Below, piece after piece: positions 39,746 through 51,118 of a DNA stretch of 64,000 bases. The stretch lies in assembly GCF_015644585.1 (NCBI RefSeq), contig NZ_JADOBI010000003.1, positions 1-64,000 of the forward strand, written 5' to 3'. The notes below the pieces were generated by a model that was not told where the DNA came from, did no database searches, and worked only from the letters and a program-made list of their open reading frames with translations. Within the stretch, counting starts at the first letter, position 1. Each line of letters begins with the position of its first letter. The position numbers were made by a program, and so were the translations under genes. The stretch comes from Rahnella laticis. GTDB lineage: Bacteria > Pseudomonadota > Gammaproteobacteria > Enterobacterales > Enterobacteriaceae.

Positions 39746-39880
39746 GGGTTGTAACAAAAAACGTTTAGAATCTTAATTCCCTGAAAGTTAAGGGGTGGAG
39801 GCTTAAATTATCAGAATAGTCTGTAATACTTCTGACGGTTCTAAATTTAACAAAGGTATTTATTAAGTAAAGAAAGTCAG

Positions 39881-40510
39881 TTAAAACTGAAAACGGAACC
39901 AGCCAAACAGAACATTGCCTTTCGTATTCGTCCCCGGCACGTAGGTCGCCTGGAAGGTCACCCGCGAATATCCTGCAGAGACCAGCGGCAGCACCATAGG
40001 GAAAGGCACGTAATCATAGTTGTCACGAGCAGAAATGGCAGCAATGTAACCGGCTCCCAGGCGAAATGCCTGATCGCTGAAAGGCTGCCATATCTTTTCA
40101 TATCCATAGCCGGCAACGGGTTCCCAATGATTAAAGGAATCTTTAAACGCCATTGCATAAAGCGCGTGCCAGTTTCCTTTATCGTCATAACGTGAAACGC
40201 CGTAACCGCCTCCCCACGGATGTTCATTATATCCGTCAATTTGTTTTTTACTGTGCGTGTGACGATTATGGCGGGTTAATACCGGAATAAAGAGATCTTG
40301 CTGTTGAGGTTCATTCCAGGTTTCAGCGATATTATTTTTAAATGAAGACCACAGCCCGTCATTATTATCCTGTTCAGTGGAAACCTGCGTTTGTGGAGGA
40401 ATAATATTTTCTTCAGCCTGAGCATATTTAACGACTGATAATGGGAAAGTAAAAATTGAAATAATTAATGCTGCACGAATAATTGCTATCCGGGTATTTT
40501 TCATTGGCAT
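39881..40510 (-). CDS. PagP-like lipid A acyltransferase, copy 2
   Basis: A 209-residue paralogue of the adjoining pagP. Signal peptide ends near VVKYAQA. The catalytic His (TRHNRHTH) and Asp-Ser (AMAFKDSFNHW) are kept, as are the barrel strands and terminal Phe. The first loop is diverged: TWH has become TRH, and the [14 protein letters not shown] segment has become HSKKQIDGYNEHPW. It may have altered acyl-chain or substrate preference (inference). The ATG nine codons into the open frame has an AGGG site upstream; another follows two codons later. The flanks are very AT-rich. Confidence 0.88.
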   Translation of the reverse strand: MPMKNTRIAIIRAALIISIFTFPLSVVKYAQAEENIIPPQTQVSTEQDNNDGLWSSFKNNIAETWNEPQQQDLFIPVLTRHNRHTHSKKQIDGYNEHPWGGGYGVSRYDDKGNWHALYAMAFKDSFNHWEPVAGYGYEKIWQPFSDQAFRLGAGYIAAISARDNYDYVPFPMVLPLVSAGYSRVTFQATYVPGTNTKGNVLFGWFRFQF

Positions 40511-40727
40511 AATCGCCCTGTTGAATTGACCGGGCAATCATATAACTTAATCCATATATAACTACTTAATCATCAATGTAGCAAACATACATAATTCGGA
40601 TTATTTTTATATAAAGATTGAAAAACAATCAGTTGCAAACTTCACGACATCCTGTGGCAGAAACATAATCTTACAGATAACGTATCCGGCTGAATTTGTC
40701 ACCGGACATTGCTTATTAAAGCACAAG
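40511..40727. other. AT-rich intergenic region between purL and pagP copy 2
   Basis: About 215 bases with no gene seen. It is the promoter region of pagP copy 2. No clean PhoP or PmrA box is visible. Confidence 0.4.
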
Positions 40728-40760
40728 AAAAATCCGCAGGCTTTCGCACTGCGGATTTTT
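40728..40760. terminator. Terminator after purL
   Basis: AAAAATCCGCAG and CTGCGGATTTTT pair around a 9-base loop, with T runs in both directions. Confidence 0.9.
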
Positions 40761-40781
40761 ATTACTGCGGCTATTTAACGC

Positions 40782-43700
40782 TTAGCCCAACTGTTTACGC
40801 GCGTTACGGAACATGCGCATCCAAGGGCTGTCTTCGCCCCACTCTTCCGGATGCCATGAGTTGCTGACGGTACGGAAGACACGCTCAGGGTGCGGCATCA
40901 TGACGGTGACGCGGCCCGAAAGGTTGGTGACAGCGGTGATGCCGTTCGGGGAACCGTTCGGGTTGGCCGGATAGTTTTCAGTCGCCTGACCGTTGTTGTC
41001 GACAAAACGCAGCGCCACCAGATTGCTGTGTTCTATCTGCGCCAGATGCGCCGCATCGCGCACTTCCACATGGCCTTCGCCGTGCGAAACAGCGATTGGC
41101 ATACGTGAACCGGCCATGCCCTGCATGAACATTGACGGGCTGGCGGTCACTTCAACCAGGCTGAAACGCGCTTCAAAACGGTCAGACAGGTTGCGCACAA
41201 AGCGCGGCCAGTGTTCTGCGCCCGGGATCAGCTCTTTCAGGTTCGACATCATCTGGCAGCCGTTACACACGCCCAGCGCCAGAGTTTGCGGACGGTGGAA
41301 GAATTCAGCAAACTCTTCACGCACGCGGTCGTTAAACAGGACAGACTTCGCCCAGCCTTCGCCCGCGCCCAGCACGTCGCCGTAAGAGAATCCGCCGCAC
41401 GCGACCAGCGTATGGAAGTCCTGCAAATCACGGCGACCGGCCAGCAAATCGCTCATATGCACATCAACCGCATCGAAACCGGCGCGATGGAAAGCGGCCG
41501 CCATTTCAACGTGGGAGTTCACTCCCTGCTCACGCAGAACGGCCACTTTCGGACGCGCACCTTTCGCAATGTAAGGTGCCGCCACGTCTTCGTCCGGCGC
41601 AAAATTCAGTTTCACGTTCAGGCCAGGATCAAGATCGTTGGTTTTAGCCTGATGTTCCTGATCGGCACATTCCGGGTTATCGCGCAGGCGCTGCATCTGC
41701 CAGGTGGTTTCTGCCCACCAGGTACGCAGCGTCGTGCGGCTTTCGCTGTACACCGGCTTATCGCCCTGCGTGATGATGAAACGGTCACCGGTTTCAGCCA
41801 TACCAAGGTAATGCGTGCAATCTGCCAGACCAAACTGTGCCAGCGTATTTTCGACGGCTTCACGGTCAGAAGCGCGAACCTGAATCACTGCACCCAGTTC
41901 TTCGTTAAACAGCGCCGCCAAAGAATCGTTGCCCAGAGCGGCGATATCCGCCGTCAGGCCGCAGTGACCGGCAAAGGCCATTTCCGCCAGCGTGACCAGC
42001 AAACCACCGTCGGAACGGTCATGGTAGGCCAGCAGTTTCTGTTCAGAAACCAGCGCCTGCATGGCGTTGAAGAAGCCGCCGAGCTGTTCAGCACTGCGCA
42101 CATCCGCTGGCGTGTTGCCGAGCTGACGATAAACCTGCGCCAGCGCCGTCGCGCCCAGTGCGTTGTGACCGGCACCCAGATCCACCAGCAGCAATGCGGT
42201 GTCGCCTTTATCGGTGCGCAGTTGTGGCGTCACGGTATGACGCACGTCTTCGACGCGGGCAAATGCCGTGATGACCAGAGACAACGGTGAAGTCATCTCG
42301 CGTTGTTCGTTGCCTTCCTGCCAGCGGGTTTTCATCGACATGGAGTCTTTGCCCACAGGAATGGTAATGCCCAGCGCCGGGCAGAGCTCTTCGCCGACCG
42401 CTTTCACCGCTGCATACAAACCGGCATCTTCGCCCGGGTGACCGGCCGCAGACATCCAGTTAGCAGAAAGCTTAACGCGTTTCAGGCTGCCGATTTCGAC
42501 CGCGGCCAGGTTAGTCAGTGCTTCACCGACGGCCATGCGGCCGGAAGCGGCAAAGTCCAGCAAGGCGATTGGCGCACGTTCGCCCAGAGACATCGCTTCG
42601 CCGTGATAGCTGTCGAGGCTGGCGATAGTGACCGCGCAGTCAGCCACCGGGATCTGCCACGGCCCTACCATCTGATCGCGTGCCACCATACCGGTCACGG
42701 TGCGGTCACCGATGGTGATCAGGAAGGTTTTCTCCGCCACAGCAGGCAGATGCAGAACGCGGTTTACCGCTTCGGCAATCTGAATATTTTCACCGTTGAG
42801 ATCGTCGCCCTTCGCTTTCAGCGTGGTGACGTCACGGGTCATTTTCGGGGTTTTACCCAGCAGTACGTCCAGCGGCATATCAATCGGCTGGTTGTCGAAA
42901 TGGCTGTCTTCCAGAGACAGATGCATTTCTTCTGTGGCTTCACCGATCACCGCGTAAGGCGCGCGCTCACGTTTACAGATGGCATCGAACTGCGCCAGCT
43001 GATCCGGTGCAACCGCCATCACGTAACGTTCCTGCGATTCGTTACACCAGACTTCCAGCGGGCTCATGCCCGGTTCGTCGTTCAGGATGTCACGCAGCTG
43101 GAAGCGGCCGCCACGGTTGCCGTCGCTGACCAGTTCCGGCATCGCGTTGGATAAACCGCCTGCGCCCACGTCATGGATAAACAAAATCGGGTTGGCTTGA
43201 CCGAGCTGCCAGCAGCGGTCGATCACTTCCTGGCAACGGCGTTCCATTTCCGGGTTGTCGCGCTGTACGGAAGCAAAATCCAGATCCGCGTCAGACTGGC
43301 CGGAGGCCATTGAAGAAGCCGCACCGCCACCCAGGCCGATATTCATCGCCGGGCCGCCGAGCACAATCAGTTTCGCGCCAACGGTGATTTCACCTTTCTG
43401 CACGTGATCAGCACGAATGTTGCCGATACCGCCCGCCAGCATGATCGGTTTGTGATAACCGCGCAGCTCAGGGCCATTGTGGCTGTTGACGTTTTCTTCG
43501 TAAGTACGGAAGTAGCCCAGCAGCGCCGGACGACCAAATTCGTTGTTGAAGGCTGCGCCGCCCAGCGGGCCGTCAGTCATAATATCCAGCGCGGTAACGA
43601 TACGATCCGGCTTACCGAAATCTTCTTCCCACGGCTGCTCGAAGCCCGGAATACGCAGGTTAGAAACGGAGAAACCGACCAGACCGGCTTTCGGTTTTGC

Positions 43701-44672
43701 ACCGCGACCTGTTGCGCCTTCGTCACGGATTTCGCCGCCGGAACCTGTCGCTGCACCCGGCCACGGAGAGATCGCCGTCGGGTGGTTATGGGTTTCAACC
43801 TTCATCAGGATATGCGCCTGCTCCTGATGGAAATCATACAGACCGTCTTTCGCATCGGCGTAGAAACGGCCGACCTGCGAACCTTCCATCACGGCAGCGT
43901 TATCTTTGTACGCAGAAAGCACGTGATCAGGCGTCTGTTCAAAGGTGTTTTTGATCATCTTGAACAGGGATTTCGGCTGCGTTTCGCCGTCGATAATCCA
44001 GTCAGCGTTGAAGATTTTATGGCGGCAATGCTCTGAGTTTGCCTGTGCGAACATATACAGTTCGATGTCAGTCGGGTTGCGCCCCAACGACGTAAAGGCT
44101 TCCATCAGGTAATCAATTTCGTCCTGCGCCAGCGCCAGACCCAGCTTGGTGTTGGCGGTTTCCAGCGCGATACGGCCTTCGCCGAGAATATCGACATGCT
44201 GAACCGGTGCAGGCTGTTGTTGCGCGAACAGCGCGCTGGCGTCTTCGAGCTTGCCAAAGACGGTTTCCATCATGCGATCATGCAGCAATGCGCCCAGCTG
44301 CGACCATTGTGCTTCGGTCAGTTCAGGAGCCTGAACGTAAAACGCCAGACCGCGCTCAAGGCGAAGAACCTGAGATAAACCGCAGTTGTGTGCAATATCT
44401 GTCGCCTTGGAAGACCACGGAGAAATGGTGCCAGGGCGCGGGGTAACCAGCAGTAAACGACCTGTTGGCGCGTGTTCAGCGAGAGAAGGACCGTATTTCA
44501 GGAGGCGTTGCAGCTTGGTTTGTTCGTCCGAATTCAGCGGCGCGCTGACATCGGCAAAATGTACATATTCGGCGTAGATATCATTGACCGGAAGGCGTGC
44601 TTCCTGACAGCGGGATAATAATTTGTTAATGCGAAAAGCCGACAAAGCGGGCGAACCACGCAGTATTTCCAT
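40782..44672 (-). CDS. purL: Phosphoribosylformylglycinamidine synthase
   Basis: The large single-chain PurL of 1296 residues. It converts FGAR to FGAM using glutamine and ATP in purine synthesis. Domains in order: N-terminal PurS-like region, two AIRS/FGAMS synthase halves ([23 protein letters not shown] near 295), and a C-terminal glutaminase with the nucleophile in [11 protein letters not shown] and the His-Glu pair in MMPHPERVF. The start [14 protein letters not shown] was chosen by family match; the open frame extends 12 codons farther. A PurR box lies about 100 bases upstream. Confidence 0.98.
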   Translation of the reverse strand: MEILRGSPALSAFRINKLLSRCQEARLPVNDIYAEYVHFADVSAPLNSDEQTKLQRLLKYGPSLAEHAPTGRLLLVTPRPGTISPWSSKATDIAHNCGLSQVLRLERGLAFYVQAPELTEAQWSQLGALLHDRMMETVFGKLEDASALFAQQQPAPVQHVDILGEGRIALETANTKLGLALAQDEIDYLMEAFTSLGRNPTDIELYMFAQANSEHCRHKIFNADWIIDGETQPKSLFKMIKNTFEQTPDHVLSAYKDNAAVMEGSQVGRFYADAKDGLYDFHQEQAHILMKVETHNHPTAISPWPGAATGSGGEIRDEGATGRGAKPKAGLVGFSVSNLRIPGFEQPWEEDFGKPDRIVTALDIMTDGPLGGAAFNNEFGRPALLGYFRTYEENVNSHNGPELRGYHKPIMLAGGIGNIRADHVQKGEITVGAKLIVLGGPAMNIGLGGGAASSMASGQSDADLDFASVQRDNPEMERRCQEVIDRCWQLGQANPILFIHDVGAGGLSNAMPELVSDGNRGGRFQLRDILNDEPGMSPLEVWCNESQERYVMAVAPDQLAQFDAICKRERAPYAVIGEATEEMHLSLEDSHFDNQPIDMPLDVLLGKTPKMTRDVTTLKAKGDDLNGENIQIAEAVNRVLHLPAVAEKTFLITIGDRTVTGMVARDQMVGPWQIPVADCAVTIASLDSYHGEAMSLGERAPIALLDFAASGRMAVGEALTNLAAVEIGSLKRVKLSANWMSAAGHPGEDAGLYAAVKAVGEELCPALGITIPVGKDSMSMKTRWQEGNEQREMTSPLSLVITAFARVEDVRHTVTPQLRTDKGDTALLLVDLGAGHNALGATALAQVYRQLGNTPADVRSAEQLGGFFNAMQALVSEQKLLAYHDRSDGGLLVTLAEMAFAGHCGLTADIAALGNDSLAALFNEELGAVIQVRASDREAVENTLAQFGLADCTHYLGMAETGDRFIITQGDKPVYSESRTTLRTWWAETTWQMQRLRDNPECADQEHQAKTNDLDPGLNVKLNFAPDEDVAAPYIAKGARPKVAVLREQGVNSHVEMAAAFHRAGFDAVDVHMSDLLAGRRDLQDFHTLVACGGFSYGDVLGAGEGWAKSVLFNDRVREEFAEFFHRPQTLALGVCNGCQMMSNLKELIPGAEHWPRFVRNLSDRFEARFSLVEVTASPSMFMQGMAGSRMPIAVSHGEGHVEVRDAAHLAQIEHSNLVALRFVDNNGQATENYPANPNGSPNGITAVTNLSGRVTVMMPHPERVFRTVSNSWHPEEWGEDSPWMRMFRNARKQLG

Positions 44673-44769
44673 AATCACAGATCTCTCGTCTTCGAAGACA
44701 CTGACCACAGTGCTTCATTGGGCGCAACAGGGGGAAAACGCGGGCTATTATAAAGAAAGCTGACGGCAT

Positions 44770-44785
44770 ACGAAACCGTTTGCGT
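44770..44785. promoter_or_regulatory. PurR box of purL
   Basis: On the minus strand ACGCAAACGGTTTCGT matches the 16-base PurR operator at nearly every position. It lies between the divergent purL and mltF starts. Confidence 0.85.
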
Positions 44786-44950
44786 CTGGAATATTGATAT
44801 TCATTTATAACCTTGTAAAGATTGAGGTTAATATGAATAAAGTTGCAGACTGCCGTTTTGTTGAGCAAAATGCGTCAGCACTGGGGATATAACCATAGAA
44901 ACTGCACAGCACATCGTAAAAAAACAAGAGCGCCGCAGCGAGATAACTAT

Positions 44951-46411
44951 TTGACGCGACTAAAAATTAACTATGTTCTGATGGGGATTGCCGCCCTGTT
45001 GCTGGCGCTGGCCTTATGGCCTGCCGTCCCGTGGCACAGAGGCGAAGGCGACCAGTTGGATCAGATAAAATCCCGTGGAGAATTGCGCGTAAGCACGCTC
45101 AATTCTCCACTGACTTTTATGGACTCCCCGGAAGGAAATCTCGGCTTCGATTACGAACTGGCTAAACGCTTCGCAGATTATCTGGGCGTAAAGCTGGTCG
45201 TGAATCAGCACACCACGATCGAGTCCATGTTCGACGATCTGGACAACAATAAAACCGACATGCTGGCTTCCGGGCTGGTGTACAACAATGCGCGCCTGAA
45301 AAACTACCGTGCCGGGCCGGAATACTATTCCGTTTCTCAGCAACTGGTTTACCGGCAGGGAGCCGCGCGCCCGAAAAGCTTCGCGGATGTGAAAGGTACG
45401 CTGGTGGTTTCCGCCGGCAGTGCACACATCCTGACGCTGGAAGCCGCCGCCAAAAAATACCCCAATCTGACGTGGACCACGACGGACAAGCTCTCGCCGC
45501 GCGATCTGCTGCAACAAGTTGAGAACGGCAAACTGGATTACACGCTGGGGGATTCCGTCACCATCGCCCTGATGCAGCGCGTTTACCCGCGTCTGGCCGT
45601 GGCCTTTGATGCCACGGAAGATGAGCCGGTGACCTGGTATTACCGCAAGGAGCCGGATGACGACAGCCTTTCCGCGGCGATGCTGGACTTTTTCAGCCAG
45701 ATTTCCGAAGACGGTACGCTGGAGAAGCTTGAGGAGAAATATCTCGGGCACGTCGGCGATTTTGATTATGTCGATACGAGAACGTTCCTGAACGCCATCG
45801 ACAGTACGCTGCCGGTGTTACAACCGCTTTTTGAGAAATACGCCGATAAAATTGACTGGCGGCTGCTGGCGGCGATTGCCTATCAGGAATCCCATTGGGA
45901 TCCACAGGCAAAATCTCCGACCGGCGTACGCGGCGTGATGATGCTGACCCGAACCACGGCGGATGGCCTGAATGTGGATGACCGGACCGATGCTGAGCAA
46001 AGTATTCGCGGAGGCGCGCTGTATCTGTCGCACCTGATGGATAAGATGCCTGAATCGATTCCTGAAGATGAACGGATCTGGTTTGCGCTGGCGGCGTACA
46101 ACATGGGTTACAGCCACATGCTCGACGCCCGTAAGCTGACCGCGCAGCAAAAAGCCAATCCGGACAGCTGGGCCGATGTGAAACAGCGTCTGCCAATGCT
46201 TAACCAGAAGCGCTATTTCAGCCGTACAACGTATGGCTACGCGCGCGGCACGCAGGCGTACAACTATGTGGAAAACATCCGCCGGTATCAGCTCAGTCTG
46301 GTCGGGTATCTGATGGAAAAAGAGAAGCAACAGGCGCAGAAAGCGGCGTTGCAGGCTCAGCTGGGCCAGGGTTATCCGGTCGTGGACGCGAAAGAAGCCC
46401 TGGCGCCGTAG
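44951..46411 (+). CDS. mltF: Membrane-bound lytic murein transglycosylase F
   Basis: Cleaves peptidoglycan glycan strands at the outer membrane, forming anhydro-MurNAc ends. The N-terminal hydrophobic segment [18 protein letters not shown] is followed by an SBP_bac_3-type regulatory domain (about 35-265), then a C-terminal SLT catalytic domain with the Glu in AYQESHWDP and the family GVRGVMML and AAYNMGY motifs. The start is uncertain: a TTG giving [10 protein letters not shown] matches the E. coli N-terminus, while another TTG 108 bases earlier also keeps the frame. The E. coli protein has a longer C-terminal tail. Confidence 0.92.
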   Translation: MTRLKINYVLMGIAALLLALALWPAVPWHRGEGDQLDQIKSRGELRVSTLNSPLTFMDSPEGNLGFDYELAKRFADYLGVKLVVNQHTTIESMFDDLDNNKTDMLASGLVYNNARLKNYRAGPEYYSVSQQLVYRQGAARPKSFADVKGTLVVSAGSAHILTLEAAAKKYPNLTWTTTDKLSPRDLLQQVENGKLDYTLGDSVTIALMQRVYPRLAVAFDATEDEPVTWYYRKEPDDDSLSAAMLDFFSQISEDGTLEKLEEKYLGHVGDFDYVDTRTFLNAIDSTLPVLQPLFEKYADKIDWRLLAAIAYQESHWDPQAKSPTGVRGVMMLTRTTADGLNVDDRTDAEQSIRGGALYLSHLMDKMPESIPEDERIWFALAAYNMGYSHMLDARKLTAQQKANPDSWADVKQRLPMLNQKRYFSRTTYGYARGTQAYNYVENIRRYQLSLVGYLMEKEKQQAQKAALQAQLGQGYPVVDAKEALAP

Positions 46412-46431
46412 GATTTATAGCGGTGAACGGC

Positions 46432-46998
<567 letters not shown>

Positions 46999-47034
46999 TT
47001 AGCGGCCAGCAGTATACCTGCGTCATCCCAATGC

Positions 47035-47060
47035 AAACAGGCCGGAAACCGGCCTGTTTT
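47035..47060. terminator. Terminator after pgpC
   Basis: AAACAGGCCGG and CCGGCCTGTTT pair tightly around AAA, with T runs on both strands. Confidence 0.85.
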
Positions 47061-47095
47061 AGAATGATAGTTAAGACGAAGGTCCGGCGGCGGAA

Positions 47096-47734
47096 TTATT
47101 CCAGTTGCTGGAGTTCACCCTGCTTACTGACGCGAAAGCGGTGCTCGCAGAAAAATAGCAGCGGGTTGTCCTGTTTGCTGTCGCTGTAGCCACTGTAAAG
47201 TTTCAGCGGAGAACCGATGCGACGTTCAAGCTGAACCACTTTCTCCTCACCCAGGCAGCGCAGAGGCAGCACCCAGCCGCCTTTACCGCGCGCAATGCGG
47301 CTACCCACCAGACGCACCTGCGGCAGAAACAGCGACGCGTTATACACCTGCTGAACCAGATTTTCCGGCGAACCGGTGATCAGCCACACTTCGGTATCAT
47401 CGCTGTCGAGGTATTCACGCAACCGCCGCTGTACGACCGGGAACTCCACCACTTTGTGGCGAAACGCGGTGACAAACTGCAATTCCAGCGCTTTAAGCCG
47501 GGCTTCGCTGTGACCAAAAGTGATCGACCAGAGCAGTAAACTCATCGGCCAGCGCGCGGCCCGCCCGTGCATCAGCAATCCAATCGCCACCAGCGGCAAG
47601 ACCGGGATCACCAGAATCAGGTTCTGCGGCATCCGCCGGAGCAAAAACCGCAAAAAACTCCCGAACATGTCCTGCTGGTGCAGCGTTCCATCAAGATCAA
47701 AAAACACGACCCGTCGATCAGGCTTCGTACTCAA
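47096..47734 (-). CDS. pgpC: Phosphatidylglycerophosphatase C
   Basis: A 212-residue HAD-superfamily inner-membrane phosphatase (E. coli YfhB) that makes phosphatidylglycerol from its phosphate. HAD motif I VFFDLDGTLHQQD lies at residues 10-22, motif II WLITGSPENLV near 117, and GYSDSKQDNPLLFF near 180 corresponds to motif IV. A hydrophobic stretch PQNLILVIPVLPLVAIGLLM anchors it. It starts four bases after murP, so it is likely co-transcribed with murQP here. Confidence 0.92.
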   Translation of the reverse strand: MSTKPDRRVVFFDLDGTLHQQDMFGSFLRFLLRRMPQNLILVIPVLPLVAIGLLMHGRAARWPMSLLLWSITFGHSEARLKALELQFVTAFRHKVVEFPVVQRRLREYLDSDDTEVWLITGSPENLVQQVYNASLFLPQVRLVGSRIARGKGGWVLPLRCLGEEKVVQLERRIGSPLKLYSGYSDSKQDNPLLFFCEHRFRVSKQGELQQLE

Positions 47735-47738
47735 TCCG

Positions 47739-49106
47739 TTACTCCTCGGGATCGTTGAACCCCATCAGCCAGGTAAAAATAAAACCAGCCAATACCGTAA
47801 TGACTAAACCGGCGAGATACAACATGACTTTGCCGGAAATAATGGTCAGCGCCAGCGGCAATCCGGAAATACCAAAAGTGATCACCGTCGCGACTTTCCA
47901 GTAACAGATTAGCGCACCGCCGACCGCGCCGCCTAAACAGGCACCGATAAAAGGCCGTCCCAGCGGCAATGTCACCCCGAAAATCAGCGGTTCGCCGATA
48001 CCTAAAATACCGACCGGCAGCGCGCCTTTAATCACTTTTTTCAGCCGCGCATTGCGGGTTTTCATGTATACCGCCATCGCCGCGCCAACCTGCCCGACGC
48101 CTGCCATCGCCAGAATAGGCAGTAACGGGTTAGAACCGTGCGCCTGAATCAGCTCAACGTGGATCGGCACCAGCCCCTGATGTAACCCCGACAATACCAG
48201 CGGCAGGAAAGCGCCCGCCAGCACTGCGCCGACCAGCAAACCGCCTTTATCTATCGCGATATTAACGCCGTGCGCGATGCCGTCAGAAATGAAACCGCCG
48301 ATCGGTTGCAGGATGACAATAGCCAGCGTGGCGGTAATCAGCGTGGTAATCAGCGGATTCAGGATCAGCTCCACCGATTCCGGCAGTAAATTACGCAGCC
48401 GTTTTTCAAGCCAGCACATCAGGGCTACCACTAAAAGCACGGCGATTACCCCGCCGCGTCCCGGCTGCAACGTTTCGCCAAACAGCGTAATTTGCGCCAG
48501 CGCCGGGCTGGAAAGAATGCCGGCCATTACGCCGCCCATCGCCTGTGAACCGCCGAAAACGCGCGCCGCATTCACGCCCACGAGAATATTCATGATGGCG
48601 AAAACCGCGCCGCCAAAAATCGCTAACAGCCCGAGAATATTCGGGAAATCCGTGGCAATGGAACCAGCAATATCTGGCCGCTTGAGCAGGTTGATAATGC
48701 CCATGATCAGCCCTGACGCGATAAAGGCCGGGATCAGCGGGATAAAGACATCAGCCAGTTTGCGCAGCGCCCCGCTCATCGGCGCGGAGTATTTGGCTTT
48801 CGCGCTGGCTTTGTTACGCGCGATATCATTCTGAACCGGCGCATCGGTGGTTCTGAGCAATGCGCGCATGGCATCCACGACTTTCGCCGCCGCACCCGGC
48901 CCGACGATAAACTGATGCTGATCGCCCTGCTTGAGGTAGCCTTTAATGCCTTCCAGCGTTTTCAGGCGGGTCAGATCCAGACGCGCGTCGTCATGCACTT
49001 CCACACGTACGCGGGTCATGCAGTTTTCCAGTTTACTGATATTTCCTTCACCGCCGACACCCTGCAAAATCTGTGAAGCTAAGAGATTCGTTTTATCCAT
49101 CGCCAT
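47739..49106 (-). CDS. murP: PTS N-acetylmuramic acid transporter subunit IIBC
   Basis: Imports and phosphorylates N-acetylmuramic acid, giving MurNAc-6-phosphate. It is 455 residues. The N-terminal EIIB domain has the phosphocysteine in KLENCMTRVRV near residue 29, and the EIIC membrane domain (about 100-455) has about ten helices. There is no IIA domain, so phosphate should come from Crr (EIIA-Glc) as in E. coli. A GGAGAG ribosome binding site precedes the ATG. It is 15 bases after murQ. Confidence 0.94.
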   Translation of the reverse strand: MAMDKTNLLASQILQGVGGEGNISKLENCMTRVRVEVHDDARLDLTRLKTLEGIKGYLKQGDQHQFIVGPGAAAKVVDAMRALLRTTDAPVQNDIARNKASAKAKYSAPMSGALRKLADVFIPLIPAFIASGLIMGIINLLKRPDIAGSIATDFPNILGLLAIFGGAVFAIMNILVGVNAARVFGGSQAMGGVMAGILSSPALAQITLFGETLQPGRGGVIAVLLVVALMCWLEKRLRNLLPESVELILNPLITTLITATLAIVILQPIGGFISDGIAHGVNIAIDKGGLLVGAVLAGAFLPLVLSGLHQGLVPIHVELIQAHGSNPLLPILAMAGVGQVGAAMAVYMKTRNARLKKVIKGALPVGILGIGEPLIFGVTLPLGRPFIGACLGGAVGGALICYWKVATVITFGISGLPLALTIISGKVMLYLAGLVITVLAGFIFTWLMGFNDPEE

Positions 49107-49121
49107 GCTTTTCTCTCCGTA

Positions 49122-50027
49122 TTATTCCGCCAGAGCAGCGCGCAGGAATCCATTATGGTGACTCAGGCGTGCCTTCGCTGCGGACGCATCAATACCTGCC
49201 AGCAGCATCAGGATGGCCGGTTTAACGTCGAAATCGGTTTGCGATAATGCCTGTTCAGCGTCTGCGCGCGAGGCTCCGGTGGCTTCCACCACAATGCGGC
49301 AGGCGCGGTCGACGAGCTTCACGTTGGTAGCTTTTACATCGACCATCAGGTTCTGGTAAACCTTGCCGGTTTTGACCATCGCGCCGGTCGAAATCATATT
49401 CAGCACCAGTTTTTGCGCCGTGCCGGATTTCAGACGGGTCGAACCGGTCAGGGCTTCCGGACCAACCACCGGTGAAATTTCGATGTTTGCCTCGCGGGCA
49501 ATCGGGGAATCCGGGTTACAGGAAATGGCGACCGTCGCGCATCCCAGTTCCGTTGCGTAGCGCAGTGCGCCGATGACGTAAGGCGTGCGGCCGCTGGCAG
49601 CAAGCCCGACGACGGTATCTTTGTCCGTCAGGTTGAGGTTTTTTAAATCTTCAACGCCCAGCGTTTCGCTGTCTTCCGCGCCTTCCACGGCTTTCAGCAT
49701 CGCGCCAGGGCCGCCGGCAATCAGCCCGACTACCATCCCGTGCGGCACGCCAAAAGTCGGCGGACATTCAGATGCATCGAGAACGCCGAGGCGGCCACTG
49801 GTTCCGGCACCGAGATAAATCAACCGGCCACCGGCTTTAAAAGAGGCCGCCGCGCTGTCTACCGCTTTCGCAATTTCCGGTAAAACTTTCTGAATCGCCT
49901 CCGGCACTTTACGATCCTGCTGGTTGAAGCAGGTCACCAGCTCAAGCGTGGACATCTCATCCAGATTCATGGTTTCCGGGTTACGTGTTTCTGAAACGAG
50001 GGTTCCCAGGTTAGCGTTATGGCTCAT
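49122..50027 (-). CDS. murQ: N-acetylmuramic acid 6-phosphate etherase
   Basis: Cleaves the lactyl ether of MurNAc-6-phosphate, yielding GlcNAc-6-phosphate and lactate. It is 301 residues with an SIS fold. Key blocks are [25 protein letters not shown] near residue 70, [18 protein letters not shown] near 105 and [22 protein letters not shown] near 200. It heads the murQ-murP-pgpC unit and is divergent from a regulator gene. Two palindromes lie in between. Confidence 0.96.
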   Translation of the reverse strand: MSHNANLGTLVSETRNPETMNLDEMSTLELVTCFNQQDRKVPEAIQKVLPEIAKAVDSAAASFKAGGRLIYLGAGTSGRLGVLDASECPPTFGVPHGMVVGLIAGGPGAMLKAVEGAEDSETLGVEDLKNLNLTDKDTVVGLAASGRTPYVIGALRYATELGCATVAISCNPDSPIAREANIEISPVVGPEALTGSTRLKSGTAQKLVLNMISTGAMVKTGKVYQNLMVDVKATNVKLVDRACRIVVEATGASRADAEQALSQTDFDVKPAILMLLAGIDASAAKARLSHHNGFLRAALAE

Positions 50028-50037
50028 GATGTTCTCC

Positions 50038-50085
50038 TGAATATTTAATTCAAATTAGTTACGTGATATTTGAATATTTTATTCA
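50038..50085. promoter_or_regulatory. Paired palindromes between murQ and the RpiR-type regulator
   Basis: TGAAT-N5-ATTCA occurs twice (50038-50052 and 50071-50085), 33 bases or about three helical turns apart, with almost identical centres (ATTTA and ATTTT). This is the best candidate operator for the adjacent regulator. E. coli MurR is reported to bind two neighbouring inverted repeats at murQ. Confidence 0.6.
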
Positions 50086-50169
50086 TCATTGCGAGGAATA
50101 TTTGCTATTTTAGATAACATAATCCGTAAAACGTGATGTCAGTATTCAGAGAGGCTGGGAAAAACCACC

Positions 50170-51018
50170 ATGAGCTGCATGATCCGCATCCGCCAGCTTT
50201 ACCCGACACTGGCACAAAATGACCGAAAACTGGCTGACTTTTTACTGGCGCAGCCGGAACTGGCGCGCCATCTGAGTTCACAAAAACTGGCTGAAATGGC
50301 CGGCGTCAGCCAGTCCGGCGTGGTGAAATTCGCTCAGAAGCTGGGCTACAAAGGCTTCCCCGCGCTGAAACTGGCCATGAGTGAATCGCTGGCATCCCCC
50401 AATAACAGTGAGCCGGTTACCGTCCATAATCAGATTCTGAGTACGGACAGCCTGCACGTTGTCGGGGAAAAGCTGCTGGCCGAAAAGCAGTCTGCGCTGC
50501 GTGCCACGCTGGATATCAACAGCGAGCCGCGTCTGCAAATTGCCCTTTCGATGCTGACAGATGCCAGAAAAATTGTGCTGACGGGCATCGGCGCGTCAGG
50601 GCTGGTCGCGAGAGATCTGGCGTATAAATTGCTGAAAATCGGCGTCACGGCCATCGCGGAATCCGATACGCACGTGCTGATTGCCACCGTTCAGGCACTG
50701 TCAAAAGACGATTTATTGCTGGCGATTTCTTCCAGCGGTGAGCGCAGTGAAATCAATCTGGCGGCACGGGTGGCGAAAGAGAGCGGCGCAAAAGTGCTGG
50801 CACTGACCGGCTTCTCGCCAAATTCATTACAGCAGCAGGCTGACCATTGCCTGTATACGGTCGCCGAATTGCCGGCAACGCGCGGCGCGGCTCTCTCGGC
50901 CACTACGGCGCAATCTTCCCTGACGGATTTACTGTTTGTTGCGCTGGTTCAGCAAGATACAGAGCATGCGCCGGAACGGATCCGCCACAGCGAAGAGCTG
51001 GTGAAAAAGCTGGTTTGA
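50170..51018 (+). CDS. yfhH: MurR/RpiR family regulator (YfhH orthologue)
   Basis: A 282-residue regulator with an N-terminal RpiR helix-turn-helix (LAEMAGVSQSGVVKFAQKLGYKGFPALKLAM, about 38-70) and a C-terminal SIS sugar-phosphate domain (about 120-250, ILTGIGASGLVARDLAYKLLKIG). The N- and C-terminal sequences (MSCMIRIRQLYP; APERIRHSEELVKKLV) match E. coli YfhH more closely than E. coli MurR. Its position before yfhL is that of yfhH. Because it faces murQP here, it likely acts as the MurNAc-6-phosphate-responsive repressor. Confidence 0.88.
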   Translation: MSCMIRIRQLYPTLAQNDRKLADFLLAQPELARHLSSQKLAEMAGVSQSGVVKFAQKLGYKGFPALKLAMSESLASPNNSEPVTVHNQILSTDSLHVVGEKLLAEKQSALRATLDINSEPRLQIALSMLTDARKIVLTGIGASGLVARDLAYKLLKIGVTAIAESDTHVLIATVQALSKDDLLLAISSSGERSEINLAARVAKESGAKVLALTGFSPNSLQQQADHCLYTVAELPATRGAALSATTAQSSLTDLLFVALVQQDTEHAPERIRHSEELVKKLV

Positions 51019-51118
51019 TCAGGATCATTTGAGGTGTGGAAAGGCGTAGGTGCGGATCCTACGCCAGCGCAATTCTGCTATACTGCGCGCCCTGATTATT
51101 GAAGATACGAGAAAGACT

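Noticed and set aside
41211-42290. 359-codon plus-strand frame opposite purL
   Set aside because: Antisense to purL with no recognisable domain or ribosome binding site.
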